Positions 36,308-47,266 of a stretch of DNA of 64,000 bases are shown here, piece after piece. The stretch lies in the NCBI GenBank assembly GCA_037833965.1, contig AP031357.1, positions 19,116,001 to 19,180,000 of the forward strand, given 5' to 3'. Both the position numbers and the translations under genes were made by a program. Numbering within the stretch: the stretch's first letter is position 1; the number at the start of each line of letters is the position of its first letter. Source of the DNA: Marchantia polymorpha subsp. ruderalis (taxonomy: Eukaryota; Streptophyta; Marchantiopsida; Marchantiales; Marchantiaceae). Below the pieces are notes generated by a model that saw only the letters and a program-made list of their open reading frames with translations, was not told the DNA's origin and searched no databases.

Positions 36308-36727
36308 TGTAACCATCTTTAGTTAGTTAGAACTAAAGTAGAGGTTACTCTGAATATTGATGTAGATACTTTAGTGTGCACTAGTCATAGCTGCCACGTC
36401 AGCGATCCGCGCACTTGGTAGGTACAGAGTGGATGTGTTAGTTGACAGTGCCACGTCAGCAATCCGTGTGCTTGTAGCTAAGGATTGAGTGTGTTAGTTA
36501 GTGTGTTAGTTAGGTGCGCCACGTCAGCGATCCGTGTGCTTGTTAGGGTTATCCGCCACGTCATCCATCCACTATGAGAGGTATGGATGGTGGGGATTAG
36601 ATCTTATCACCTTGTACTTGTTGGTGAGAGCTATATAAGGGAGAGGATAACCATTGTTGGTATCTCTCATCTTCAGAGTTTACGTTTCTATCTTCGAGTG
36701 AACTTCTCTCTAAACCCTAGTGTTACA
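36308..36727 (+). repeat. 5' LTR of element B
   Basis: TGTAACCATC...AGTGTTACA. It contains four ACGT-core motifs in U3 and a TATA box (ctatataagg, 36631-36640). No difference from the 3' LTR was seen by eye over 420 bp. Confidence 0.97.
36393..36640 (+). promoter_or_regulatory. U3 enhancer-like repeats and TATA box of element B
   Basis: gccacgtcagc occurs at 36393-36403, 36450-36460 and 36518-36528, and gccacgtcat at 36555-36564. Each lies in a diverged tandem block with cgatccgtgtgcttg and gtgtgttagtt. Read on the other strand the core is TGACGTGGC, the type of site bound by plant bZIP factors (ABA, stress and unfolded-protein response classes). The TATA box lies 67 bp downstream of the last motif. 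Binding is inferred, not shown. Confidence 0.6.
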
Positions 36728-36728
36728 A

Positions 36729-36740
36729 TGGTATCAGAGC
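36729..36740 (+). other. Primer-binding site, initiator tRNA-Met
   Basis: TGGTATCAGAGC begins one base after the LTR end and is the standard complement of the 3' end of plant initiator tRNA-Met, used to prime minus-strand DNA. Confidence 0.93.
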
Positions 36741-36891
36741 GACCTTGCTCTTTCCTTGAGTGTGGATTACCCCTCATGGAATAGCAAGTGAGTGATGATG
36801 GAGTGTAGTCTTGAGAGTGTATAGAGGCTGGCAGAGGTCATTCATCTGCATGTAGAGAGAGGTGGAAGGGGGACATTGTGTTTTTGCAGAT

Positions 36892-37110
36892 ATGGACGGG
36901 ATTGACAGGAATCCAGTACCGCACTGGCCAATTCCTAACCTATTCGATATTCACCTTCGTTGCATGGAGAAACATCATTTTCGGATGTACCTTGTGGCTT
37001 GTTGGGGTGCAGATTTTATGACTAGAGTGATGGAGTCAAGAGTGCCACTGATTCTTCCAATAGTTACTTATGGAGAGACTTGGGATTGTACTATATACAT
37101 TCTATACTGA
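36892..37110 (+). CDS. Small leader frame 1 of element B (72 aa)
   Basis: ATG at 36892. It holds MDGIDRNPVPHWPIPNLFDI, then YLVACWGADFMTRVMESRVP. Its C-terminal half resembles the next frame (FLVACWG/DFM...VMESRVPLILP against FLVRNYGEEYYRAVIESPAP). No known domain. It lies between the primer-binding site and gag. Whether it is translated, acts as an upstream ORF, or is a relic is unknown. Confidence 0.4.
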   Translation: MDGIDRNPVPHWPIPNLFDIHLRCMEKHHFRMYLVACWGADFMTRVMESRVPLILPIVTYGETWDCTIYILY

Positions 37111-37324
37111 TTGTTTCATGGATTTGAATCGCGAACCACCTGTCCCGGTTCGATTCAGCACTTATGTAGAGATTAGAACAGTATATAGACAGAAGAGGAT
37201 ATGGAGAGATTTTCTTGTGAGGAATTATGGAGAGGAGTACTATAGAGCTGTGATAGAGTCACCTGCACCTTTTGTGACTCCTTTGTTGAGAGGTCACATA
37301 GTGATTATACTCACTTTGTATTAG
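37070..37324 (+). CDS. Small leader frame 2 of element B (84 aa)
   Basis: ATG at 37070, overlapping frame 1 by 41 nt in another frame and ending 17 bp before the gag ATG. It contains NREPPVPVRFSTYVEIRTVY and RDFLVRNYGEEYYRAVIESP. The resemblance to frame 1 points to an internal duplication. Unknown function; translation is not shown. Confidence 0.4.
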   Translation: MERLGIVLYTFYTDCFMDLNREPPVPVRFSTYVEIRTVYRQKRIWRDFLVRNYGEEYYRAVIESPAPFVTPLLRGHIVIILTLY

Positions 37325-37341
37325 AGGGAGTGTGAAAAAGC

Positions 37342-38505
37342 ATGGGAACATCAATTGATATGGGTGAGGTTCTCAATGCAATCATGGCAGAGATGAAGGA
37401 GTTGAGAAAAGCGATAGTAGATGGGCATACCAAGCAGCAAGCCATGGAAGATAAAATCTTTGCATTAGAGAGTGAGAAAGTAGAGAGAGAGAGAGTTGGA
37501 GAGATGGAAGTTGAACCTCAAGTTCAAGCTTCCCAAGTTCAGCCAGAACCAACTCCTATTGATGCAGCAGAGGCAAATAGGAGACGTCTTCAAGAGATTG
37601 AAGATCAAGCAAATCTTTTGCTTCGAATGGGAAAATCCTGTAAGGTGGAAGCTTACAAAGGGAGTAGAGCAATGGGAGTGTTAGAGGGATGGATTATGAG
37701 GATGAATATTCATTTATCCCATTTTCATGTTTCTGATTATATTGCAGGAATGTTCATGAGATCTTATCTTACGGATAAGGCTCTCACATGGTACACAACA
37801 TGGGAGAGAATGCTTTCAGAACGAGGTGCTACCATTTCGTGGAGTGGAATGCAGGAAGGACTTCTGCAAAATTTTCAAGCGGTGGATTCTCTTCAAACTG
37901 CAAGAATGAAGTTGTGGGATCTGAAGCAGAAAGGAGGTATTCATGAGTACATTGAAGAATTTCGTGATCTTCAAGTATCTATCATGGATATGAGTGGAGC
38001 TGAAGCCTTGGACGTGTTCAAACGAGGCTTGAAAGATCGAATTCGAAAGGAGGTGATGGTAAGCAATCCATCTACTGTGAATGAAGCAATCGCAATTGCT
38101 CAACGAATTTCAGGTGCTTTTGGTGTCACACACGGTGAGCCAGTGAGCAATTTTAGAGATCCATCTGGTCCAACACCGATGGAGTTGGGAAACCTTCGAC
38201 GTAGAGAAGGTTTTGCACCAACAAGAGGACCACCACCAAGATTTGGAGGTGAGATTAGGCGACCAGGAGTTCCAAATTTGCAAGAAGGTTATGCAAATAA
38301 TGGAATGGTTCGAGGAGGAGCTGGAGTTCGTGACAATCGCCAATGCTATGCATGTGGACGAATGGGCCACATAGCCAAGTTTTGTCGAGTTCGGCCGACA
38401 CAACAAGGAGGACGGCCCATGCAGCGACGACCGTTCAACAATATGGAGGGGATAGAGTATGAAGAGGTGGAGGAAGCAGTTTCGGGAAACGAAGATCACC
38501 AGTAA
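37342..38505 (+). CDS. Element B Gag (387 aa)
   Basis: Capsid/nucleocapsid precursor that would package element RNA in cytoplasmic particles. The N-terminus (about 1-75) is charged and coiled-coil-like ([20 protein letters not shown]). A capsid-type Retrotrans_gag region is at about 100-250 ([49 protein letters not shown]). A Gly/Arg/Pro-rich stretch leads to one CCHC zinc knuckle at about 335-348 ([14 protein letters not shown], nt 38344-38385). ATG at 37342. The last 43 nt overlap the pol frame and carry the slippery heptamer, so most product should be Gag, with a minority read into pol. No damage was seen. Confidence 0.95.
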   Translation: MGTSIDMGEVLNAIMAEMKELRKAIVDGHTKQQAMEDKIFALESEKVERERVGEMEVEPQVQASQVQPEPTPIDAAEANRRRLQEIEDQANLLLRMGKSCKVEAYKGSRAMGVLEGWIMRMNIHLSHFHVSDYIAGMFMRSYLTDKALTWYTTWERMLSERGATISWSGMQEGLLQNFQAVDSLQTARMKLWDLKQKGGIHEYIEEFRDLQVSIMDMSGAEALDVFKRGLKDRIRKEVMVSNPSTVNEAIAIAQRISGAFGVTHGEPVSNFRDPSGPTPMELGNLRRREGFAPTRGPPPRFGGEIRRPGVPNLQEGYANNGMVRGGAGVRDNRQCYACGRMGHIAKFCRVRPTQQGGRPMQRRPFNNMEGIEYEEVEEAVSGNEDHQ

Positions 38506-41500
38506 TCTTGCCTCGCGGCCTTACTGGTTCTACAAAGCGAAGAAAAGGCGAGGTTGGAAGAAAGCAATGGTTGGGAGCTCATGGAAGGAGTAAGAAGCAA
38601 GCTCAACTCATTGTCACTGATGGTTTCATGGAAGGACACAAGGTGAGAGTTTTAATTGATCCTGGAGCAACTGAGAATTTTCTATCAAGGAGTGTTGCTA
38701 TGAAGTTAGGTTTGATGTTGATGAAGGACGTGAGTGAAGAAGTTGAATTGCCAAACGGGCAAACTGAAGTGATAGAAACACTACCACGGAGTGTAGAATT
38801 ATCCATAGGTAGATACAAGGAGAGCATTGAATGGAGAGTAATTCGTTTAGCTCGGTATGATGTCATCCTTGGAATGCCATGGATGGAACAATATAATCCG
38901 AAGGTAGATTGGAGAAGAAAAGTGATTACAAGTAGTGGATGGAAGATCTATGGAGATAGAATTAGATCTCAGAATAGGAATTTACCCCTCTTTGTGATGG
39001 GTACAGCATCCATTTCTAGAGATGATGTATGTTTCCTTGGACTTATAAGAGATATTGGGTCCACGGACAAACCTTACATCCCGGAGTCCTTGAACGACAT
39101 TTTTATGGAGTATAAAGATGTTTTTCCAGATGATCTACCTGCAGGATTACCACCAAAGAGGCGAGTTGATCACAAGATTGAGGTGATACCTGGAAGTACA
39201 CCAACTTGCAAAGCTCCATATCGTTTGGCTCCAAACGAATTGGAAGAATGCAAGGCTCAAGTGGAGGAGATGTTGAGCAAGGGATTCATTCAACCAAGTG
39301 TTTCACCTTATGGAGCTCCAGTACTCTTTGTGAAGAAGAAGGATGGATCCATGAGACTATGTATTGATTATCGCGGGTTGAATCAGCAAACGGTGAAAAA
39401 CAAATATCCATTACCTCGTATGGATGATTTGTTTGATCAACTTCAAGGAGCGAAGTACTTCACCAAGCTAGATTTGAGAAGCGGCTACAATCAAATTCGA
39501 ATTGCAGATGAAGATGTTCACAAGACAGCTTTTCGTACTAGGTATGGACACTTTGAGTATCTGGTGATGCCTTTTGGTCTCACTAATGCACCAGCTACAT
39601 TCATGGGATTGATGAACGATATCTTTCGCCCTTATCTAGATAAATCTGTCATTGTTTTTCTAGATGATATATTGGTGTATAGCAAAACTTTGAATGATCA
39701 TAGAAGTCATTTACGAGAGGTACTTCAAGTTTTAAGAGACAATCAATTGTATGCCAAAGCTTCAAAATGTGAATTTGGCAAGTCAGAAGTAGATTACTTG
39801 GGTCATAGAGTTACAGCTACAGGAATCCAAGTGATGAGTGAGAAGATAGATGCCATTCAGAATTGGATAGCACCTGAGGATCAAACTCAATTGAAGAGTT
39901 TTCTAGGGCTCACTGGATTCTATCGTAGATTTGTGAAAGGTTTTGCTCGACTAGCTCAGGCCTTGACTTCCATGTTAGGGAAAGGTCAAAAGTGGAGATG
40001 GGGAACAGCTCAAGAGTTAGCTTTTCAAGCATTGAAAGATGCTTTGTTACACGCACCTATTCTCAAGTGGTATGATCCTAACCGTTCTATCAAGTTGGCC
40101 ACTGACGCATCAGGTACAACAGTAGGTGGCATACTTCAACAAGAATGGGAGGATGGATGGCATCCAGTTGCTTTCTATTCTCGAAAGTTGGTGGCGGCGG
40201 AACAAAATTATCACACGACAGAACGGGAGGAGTTAGCTATCGTGTTGGCAACCAAACATTGGAAGCATTATTTGGGTGATAAGGAGTTTGTGGTGGAGAC
40301 TGATCATAAACCCTTGGTTTATTTGGAAACTCAGAAGGATCTGTCCAAACGACAAATTCGATGGGCAGAGTGGCGTCAACGCTTCAACATGAAGATTGTG
40401 TACGTGGAGGGAAAGAAGCAACTTGCAGATGCTCTCACACGCATGCCTTGTTTGAATCATGTTGCAGAAGTGAAAATTCAGGCGGATTGGTGGAGCAAGA
40501 TGTCACAAGCCACAAAGGAGGATGAAGAGATCACTCGAGCACTACAAACTGGAAAGGCAGAGAAATCTCGAGGTTTGGCGTTTTACAATCAGCGTATATG
40601 GATTCCACAAGATCAGGATTTGCGCACAATGATTTTGGCAGAAAGTCATGATACAGCCATTGCAGGTCATGTGGGAGTGGAGAAAACCGTGGAGAGTATA
40701 CAACGAGTGTACTATTGGCCCAAAATACGTGAGGATGTGGAGTCTTACGTTCGAAGTTGTGTTGCTTGTCAACAAAACAAGGCAAGTAATCAAAAACCAG
40801 CGGGTTTATTACAACCTCTTCCTATTCCCGAACAGCGGTGGGAACATGTCACCATGGATCTTGTATGTGAGTTACCAAGGACTTCGTTAGGACATGATTC
40901 AGTGGTGGTTTTTGTGGACAAATTGAGCAAGATGATTCACATCAGGCCAACCACAAAAACAGTAACAGCTCCACAACTAGCTCAATTGTATCTAGATGCA
41001 GTTTTTGTGAATCATGGCTTAAGCAAAGTGTTAATCACGGATAGAGGTACTCACTTCACTAGTTTATTTTGGAAAACTTTGTTTAGTTTTTTCAAAACAA
41101 AACTAGCAATGTCAACGGCCTATCACCCTCAAACTGATGGACAAACTGAGAGGGCAAATAGAACCATAGAGGATATGCTACGAGCATTCACATTAGAAGA
41201 GCAAGAAGAGTGGGACAACCTTTTGCCACTTGTGGAATTTGCATATAACAATTCTGTTAATGCATCCACAAAAGCGTCTCCATTTTTTCTTATGTATGGA
41301 GCTCATCCGATAACTCCTTCAAGTTTGATAAGACTTCCGAAAGGAGAGGAGTTTTCGACCAAAGTTGCAGCAGTCAACGAATTCGTGGAGCATATTCACC
41401 GAGGACTACATCAGGCCAAGGAGAAGTTGGTGATAGCTCAAAATCGGCAAAAGCAGCATGCCGATGCTCATCGTAGAGAAGTGATTTTTGAGGTTGGAGA

Positions 41501-41936
41501 TCATGTTTGGTTATCTACAACGAATTTGTCTCTTGTAGGAACATCAAAGTTAAACCCTAGGTTCATTGGTCCATTTTTGGTTTTGAAGCGTGTTGGTGAA
41601 GTGTCATACAAGTTGGAACTTCCGTCACATATGAAAATACATCCAGTATTTCATGTGTCACGATTGCGAAAACATGTACCACGACCAAAACAATTCACCA
41701 ACCAACCAGCACCACCTCCTCTTCCAACCTTGATAGCAGATCATGAGGAGTTTGAGGTAGAAAAGATACTCAAGAAACGTATTCGAGGTCATAAATATCC
41801 CAAAGTAGAGTATTTGATTCAATGGAAAGGCTATCCATCGTATGAATCAACTTGGGAACCAGCTAAAAATTTAGCAAATGCACCTTTGATAGTTCAGGAG
41901 TTTGAACGTATGTGCAACGAGGACGTTGCATCTTAA
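38463..41936 (+). CDS. Element B Pol: PR-RT-RH-IN-chromodomain
   Basis: The frame opens after a stop at 38460 and has no ATG near its start; the first useful in-frame ATG (about 38629) lies inside the protease. It is probably made as a Gag-Pol fusion. Protease: [12 protein letters not shown] (D-P-G-A where D-S/T-G is usual). [22 protein letters not shown] and FLDDILVYS. RNase H: LATDASGT and [10 protein letters not shown]. Integrase: HHCC zinc finger near 40645-40780 (ending CVACQQNK), then the acidic triad in [17 protein letters not shown] and [13 protein letters not shown] module: [20 protein letters not shown]. Chromodomain at 41748-41915: [38 protein letters not shown]. Chromodomains of this class bind methylated histone tails and steer integration. 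The frame is complete to the stop at 41934-41936. Confidence 0.96.
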   Translation, partial: RGGGSSFGKRRSPVILPRGLTGSTKRRKGEVGRKQWLGAHGRSKKQAQLIVTDGFMEGHKVRVLIDPGATENFLSRSVAMKLGLMLMKDVSEEVELPNGQTEVIETLPRSVELSIGRYKESIEWRVIRLARYDVILGMPWMEQYNPKVDWRRKVITSSGWKIYGDRIRSQNRNLPLFVMGTASISRDDVCFLGLIRDIGSTDKPYIPESLNDIFMEYKDVFPDDLPAGLPPKRRVDHKIEVIPGSTPTCKAPYRLAPNELEECKAQVEEMLSKGFIQPSVSPYGAPVLFVKKKDGSMRLCIDYRGLNQQTVKNKYPLPRMDDLFDQLQGAKYFTKLDLRSGYNQIRIADEDVHKTAFRTRYGHFEYLVMPFGLTNAPATFMGLMNDIFRPYLDKSVIVFLDDILVYSKTLNDHRSHLREVLQVLRDNQLYAKASKCEFGKSEVDYLGHRVTATGIQVMSEKIDAIQNWIAPEDQTQLKSFLGLTGFYRRFVKGFARLAQALTSMLGKGQKWRWGTAQELAFQALKDALLHAPILKWYDPNRSIKLATDASGTTVGGILQQEWEDGWHPVAFYSRKLVAAEQNYHTTEREELAIVLATKHWKHYLGDKEFVVETDHKPLVYLETQKDLSKRQIRWAEWRQRFNMKIVYVEGKKQLADALTRMPCLNHVAEVKIQADWWSKMSQATKEDEEITRALQTGKAEKSRGLAFYNQRIWIPQDQDLRTMILAESHDTAIAGHVGVEKTVESIQRVYYWPKIREDVESYVRSCVACQQNKASNQKPAGLLQPLPIPEQRWEHVTMDLVCELPRTSLGHDSVVVFVDKLSKMIHIRPTTKTVTAPQLAQLYLDAVFVNHGLSKVLITDRGTHFTSLFWKTLFSFFKTKLAMSTAYHPQTDGQTERANRTIEDMLRAFTLEEQEEWDNLLPLVEFAYNNSVNASTKASPFFLMYGAHPITPSSLIRLPKGEEFSTKVAAVNEFVEHIHRGLHQAKEKLVIAQNRQKQHADAHRREVIFEVGDHVWLSTTNLSLVGTSKLNPRFIGPFLVLKRVGEVSYKLELPSHMKIHPVFHVSRLRKHVPRPKQFTNQPAPPPLPTLIADHEEFEVEKILKKRIRGHKYPKVEYLIQWKGYPSYESTWEPAKNLANAPLIVQEFERMCNEDVAS
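38484..38553 (+). other. -1 programmed ribosomal frameshift signal (slippery site plus pseudoknot)
   Basis: GGGAAAC at 38484-38490 is split G GGA AAC in the gag frame; slipping back one base gives GGG AAA in the pol frame, exactly the frame open from 38463. After a 7-nt spacer, ACCAGTAA (38498-38505) pairs with TTACTGGT (38521-38528) around a 15-nt loop. Within that loop CCTCGC (38511-38516) is complementary to GCGAGG (38548-38553), giving an H-type pseudoknot. The gag stop (38503-38505) lies within the first stem. This is the layout of viral -1 frameshift cassettes; GGGAAAC is a known efficient heptamer (used by luteo-/poleroviruses). The pairing was found by eye. Confidence 0.8.
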
Positions 41937-41947
41937 AAGGAGGGAGG
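41935..41947 (+). other. Polypurine tract of element B
   Basis: aaaaggagggagg overlaps the pol stop codon and ends two bases before the 3' LTR. It would prime plus-strand DNA. The same tract precedes the LTR fragment at 21872, and a decayed one precedes 57425. Confidence 0.9.
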
Positions 41948-41949
41948 TT

Positions 41950-42369
41950 TGTAACCATCTTTAGTTAGTTAGAACTAAAGTAGAGGTTACTCTGAATATT
42001 GATGTAGATACTTTAGTGTGCACTAGTCATAGCTGCCACGTCAGCGATCCGCGCACTTGGTAGGTACAGAGTGGATGTGTTAGTTGACAGTGCCACGTCA
42101 GCAATCCGTGTGCTTGTAGCTAAGGATTGAGTGTGTTAGTTAGTGTGTTAGTTAGGTGCGCCACGTCAGCGATCCGTGTGCTTGTTAGGGTTATCCGCCA
42201 CGTCATCCATCCACTATGAGAGGTATGGATGGTGGGGATTAGATCTTATCACCTTGTACTTGTTGGTGAGAGCTATATAAGGGAGAGGATAACCATTGTT
42301 GGTATCTCTCATCTTCAGAGTTTACGTTTCTATCTTCGAGTGAACTTCTCTCTAAACCCTAGTGTTACA
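41950..42369 (+). repeat. 3' LTR of element B
   Basis: 420 bp, TGTAACC...GTTACA, apparently identical to the 5' LTR, and followed directly by the target duplication taggc. Confidence 0.97.
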
Positions 42370-42374
42370 TAGGC

Positions 42375-42490
42375 CTAGTCCCAAAGTGAACCATGTTAAT
42401 TCTGTCTCATATGTTGGTGGTTTGACTCACGGGTTTTACCATCTTGTGTTGCCTGATGTTTTGAGAATGTTTCTTGTCACTGGCGTGTTT
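42375..42490 (-). repeat. Right arm of fold-back element, outer part
   Basis: The reverse complement (ccgtgagtcaaaccaccaac, then aacatggttcactttgggac) aligns with 5120-5190 and continues the arm that stops at 36307. Its outer end is uncertain. Confidence 0.55.
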
Positions 42491-45400
42491 TGATGTTACA
42501 ATCTTATCATCACTATTTATCATAATTTAGATTTTTTGAAGATCAATGATTATTTTCTCACTATATTCAACTTGATACAGTTTTTATCATATGCTTATTT
42601 GATAATCTCTTTTTTTCATTTAGAATTTCTAATTTATCTTCACTCAAAATTGCCTTGTGATAGTTTTTTATAACACTCCAAAAAAAATTAAAACATATAT
42701 TAATCATTTCTTTGTATTTATCACTAATTTATCATAATGTTCATTTGTTCTTACAAATATATATCTTATCAAAATGTTTAAGAAATTTGCCTAAGACTTA
42801 TCATTTAAAATTATTTTCTTGTAGTATTTCATCAACCCTTTGGATAACTTAGTACATGTTGCAATGCTGCAGTTTTATTCATTTTCACTTTTAGTTTCTA
42901 CTAAATTTAGCTTGTAATTATTATGCTATATCATTATATTTATAAAAAAATTAACAAGTATTAATCTAACATATAAAATTAACAGGTGTTGTTAAAACAA
43001 TCTGCAAAAAATTAATAATATTTAGAGATATTAACAAAATAAAAATAATTAACAAGATTTTCTCACAAATATACTAAAAATAATCAAAAATATATTTTGA
43101 CAAGTATCTTGAATCAAATTAACTTGATCATATATGAAGGTATTTCTTAAAGCTATGCAATTTTTATAATAGAATTTTTGTTGATTGCATATAGCTTCAC
43201 GTAGCTTTCTTATGAAAGCTTGTCTGATAAGTTTGTTAAGAGAATATTACTTGATAAATAAGGTAATTTTATAAATAAAATTTATGAACTTAGAAAATAA
43301 ACTTTAAAATAGATTATGTATTTTTCAATCTTATTGTTATCTTGTTGATACATATTTGAAATATTGATACAGATATACATATACAAAAAATATATTGTTT
43401 CATGAATTGAACAAACATATTTTTTATAAGTTGTTTGACAAGAATCTTTTAAAATATAACATATTCTTATTTTTGAAAAATATAACTCTTTTTTTGATTA
43501 CTTCAATCAACATTTGATTTATTTTTATAATAATATTCATTCTTAATTCAAACTTATACCAAATTTTATAGTTATTCAGTTTATTTTTGCATTAATTTTT
43601 AACCCAAATGCTCATAAAAATAAAAGAAAAGATGAATTTTTACTTTTTATTTCTCCTTTCTTTATAAGACTATAATCGTAATTCGTTAAAAACATTCCAA
43701 AGTTTTTTTTCATAAACTTGTAGTTGTAAAAATGACTATATATGTTTACAATAAATGTGCAACTATATCTAAGATCAGCTATCATTTTAGTTACTATCTT
43801 CTTCACATCTAAGTGATTTCTCTGTTCTATGCCAAAAGTTTTCATATCAATTTATCAAAGTAATAAATTGTTGCACTTAAAATTCACACATCATAACAAG
43901 ACCTATGTTAAGAATTTGTATGTTAAAAAAATATATAGAATGGCTATTAAAATATAAAAATTACGTTAAATTTTAATTCTTTTAAGAACAACTTCATCCC
44001 TTTTTGAAATTTTTTTATTTTGATTTTTGTATTACAATTATTTGGTTTACACAAAGACTTAAGTTATAAGTTTCAAGAATCTACATACAATATTTACTTG
44101 TTCTTAACATCTTAGACATATAAAAATTGTTAATAAAAATATTCGTCATACAAATTTTATTGCAATCTTGTTTGATTTGTATTGGAGTTCATAATTAAAT
44201 GTTAAGACTATATTTATGATTTACAAGGTTAAATGAGTTGGTAAATTTTCAAATAATCAACACTTTAACTTTAAAAGCATCAGCAATTTTCTTTCTAAAA
44301 ATTATAATTTTACTCTTGATTTGAAAAAACAAGAGTTTTTGTATACAATTCATCAGTTTGTTGCTAATTTGAGTAATGGTAAAATAAAATGTCATCATCA
44401 TATGATTAAATAATATCTTTTAAAATAATTTTGTTTCAAATCTGAGTCAAAAAATCATCACAATCAGTATGAAATTTTATTTCTGAAAATAAACAACTAA
44501 GAAAAAGGCAATTCTTGCTTATCTTTTAAATTTTGTTCATTTAAAGTTAACGAGATATTTTTAAGTACTCCTGGAAAGTATGTTTCGAAAAAAAATTTGG
44601 AATAGATTTTTTTTGTTGAAAAAATTCCCGAAAATTGATGCGTATGATATAAAAGCAAATAAGATATTCAAATTAAAATATTTTGCATTTGCAGTTATTC
44701 AATGAAATTTACATTTTCAAACATCTATGTGATATACACGATTTTGTTACATCCAATACATAAAACTTATGAGTGTTTGTAACTAACGTTCTGTTCGCCT
44801 AGTTTCAGGAGCAGAACATCGTGTATAATATCTGGAGCTGGAGATCGAATACTCTACACTCAGATTCTGGGATTTGGTCTTTTCCATCAATTGGTGTAGA
44901 TGATGCATTTTCAACACATTCAATGAAACTAAAGAAGTCTCATAGGGTACCGAAATTAGCTTTTTCTTTCACCACAGCTGCCAGAATAGAAGGCGCGAAG
45001 CGAGTGAATATTCGTTTCACATTTTAGCATGTTAGAATGTCTTGGAGAATAAGCTCCTATTCACAATAAAATCCATAAGAAAAGTTTACCATATTTTATT
45101 TGGTCGTTCATAGAGAACAATACTTATCTTATGGTGGTACTCTATATTGTAAGAAATTTCATGAAAATATTGCAAGTGTGATAGTATAAAGCCTTCTTCT
45201 TTACTAACAACCCTTTCGAAAGCTTGTCATTAAAAGTTCAAATCACCCTTGCTCAAATTCTGCTCAAATCATCCATCAATTTTTTTAGAAGAAGCCAGAG
45301 ATAGTTAAAGGCTTTCACTTAATTGGTTCATATATGAATATACTAGTAAGTAATATATTTTTATTGTCAAGATAAATCATCTCTGAACATCCTGAACACG

Positions 45401-47266
45401 TTCAATATCAAAGACATTCTCACATGTTAGTGATGAATAAAAAATTCAATTCTTAAAAAAAAAGCTTGTAACATATAGGTTCTCTGTTTCATAAGTTTAA
45501 CATGATTGATTTTCGTAATTCAAACTGTTATATTGTTTATAAAATAATAAATACGAATAAAAATAAAACTTAATAATAAAACCAGAGATGGGTTTCTAAT
45601 AAAATTATTGAAGTAATATTTTGATGCTATAATATATACGAAATTGTTTTTTTGAAAAATATCAAATATGTAAATACATTTGTAATTTATGAGCTAAAAA
45701 GATATGTGTTTTATTATATATTGTGAACTTTTTTAAAATATTCGTAAGTGACTATCAATTACTTAAAAAATTTAGATTATTACATTTGAGAGTATTCTAA
45801 AACTGAATTTAAAATATAATTGTATATTTTTTGAAATTTAATATTATTTTCTGCTATTTTGTGAAATAATAACAAATGTAGGACGTCTAAAGAATATAAA
45901 TTTAATGAACTTAACATAATAAATTTAGAGGTAGAACAAACATTCCAATAATTACATCGTGGATTTTGTTAATAAGAGTTATGTGTCACATAACTTACAA
46001 GTTTGATATTGATTATTATGTATGAACTATCTCTTATAATCTTATGATCAATATAATATTCTCAATAAATTCACCTATTTTGATTATTTTTTCTATATTT
46101 TAGGATATTCTTTAAGATTTAGAACTTCAAAATTATTTAAACAAAATCAATAAAATGTGATACAAACTTAACAAAGTAGCAATTTAAATTTTTTTCTTAC
46201 GGAATATTTTTTTTACCTCTAATAAAAAATTTTAAATTATAAATTGAAAATAATTATGAATTAACAAATTGGGCGAAATACGTTTACCAATTTATTTTTT
46301 TAAAAAAGTAAAAAATCTGTTATTGTAATTGGATTAAATCCTTTAAATTTGCGTGATTTTGCATGTGTTTCTAACTACTGAATTGTGATGTTAGAAATTT
46401 CTGCACTGAATCACAAAATGTCTTTCAATTTTTAATTGAGTAAAATATTTTTTGATAATCAATATAATTTAAGAATTTAAATTAATTAAAAACTTACATT
46501 TTTTTTCAAGTGTAAAAAAATTCAAATTGTGTGTTGACTAATTTTTATTATTATTGATTGATTCGTTTGTATTACAACTGGAAATATCAGACCTCAATTA
46601 AGTTAAAAATTAACTGATTTGATTAAGATAAAAATTTAAAAATTGTGCATAAATTTGAAACAAATCTCATAATTAGAATACTTTATTCTTATTTAGACCA
46701 ATAAGATGATTCATCTTGTTTGATGTAAAATTATTTTGAAAATCATACATACTAGTAATTGCATTTGAAATATTTGTTTCTAAACATTGGAGACATCCAA
46801 ACTATATCTTGTGTCACCAAAGATTGTAGTACATGTTTTGATGTTACAATGTCTATTCTTATCATAATCAATAAATATGAGGAAGACTTGAAATATTTCC
46901 TTATAATGCAAAGATATTAAATGAAGTAGTCAAAATAAAAGTATAATATATTTCTACATCAGTCATAGTTCAAATAACATAATTATTTACCTCAAAATTT
47001 TGTTAAATTTTATAAAAATGAAGTTTTATTTGCATTCAAACATGCACAACTTTTTTAAGTTAATACGCATTCACTTATTATTTTTAAAAAGAATATTGTA
47101 ATGTTTTCTTCAAATTATTTTAAATTATGTTCAGGTGTAGACGTGCATATCACTCTTAACATTACATACTCCTAATTAAATCATGATATATTCTAAACTA
47201 TCAATGTTAATATTAGGAAATTTATACATTATCATCAATAAGCAGAACCCTATACATATTAATCTA
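42491..47266. other. AT-rich non-coding region
   Basis: Nearly 4.8 kb of very AT-rich sequence with no coding frame of note; the longest frames (77 and 68 aa) look random. Probably old transposon-derived or heterochromatic spacer. No RNA gene was recognised. Confidence 0.6.

Larger units (their letters stand above)
36308..42369 (+). mobile_element. Element B: complete Ty3/gypsy chromovirus, 6062 bp
   Basis: LTR 36308-36727, primer-binding site, leader with two small frames, gag, pol with integrase and chromodomain, polypurine tract 41935-41947, LTR 41950-42369. It is flanked by a perfect 5-bp target duplication, taggc at 36303-36307 and 42370-42374. Removing the element rejoins the fold-back arm into which it inserted. 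The two 420-bp LTRs look identical base for base and both long frames are open. The insertion is therefore young, and the copy may be autonomous if the gag-pol frameshift works. Confidence 0.97.

Noticed and set aside
38508-38510. TTG as the start codon of element B pol
   Set aside because: It is only the first permissive codon after the gag stop. The pol frame is open back to 38463 through the slippery heptamer, and no ATG lies before the protease, so frameshifting explains expression better.
42491-47266. Organelle DNA insertion because of strong AT bias
   Set aside because: No organellar gene fragment, tRNA or rRNA was recognised; plain AT-rich nuclear spacer is the simpler reading.
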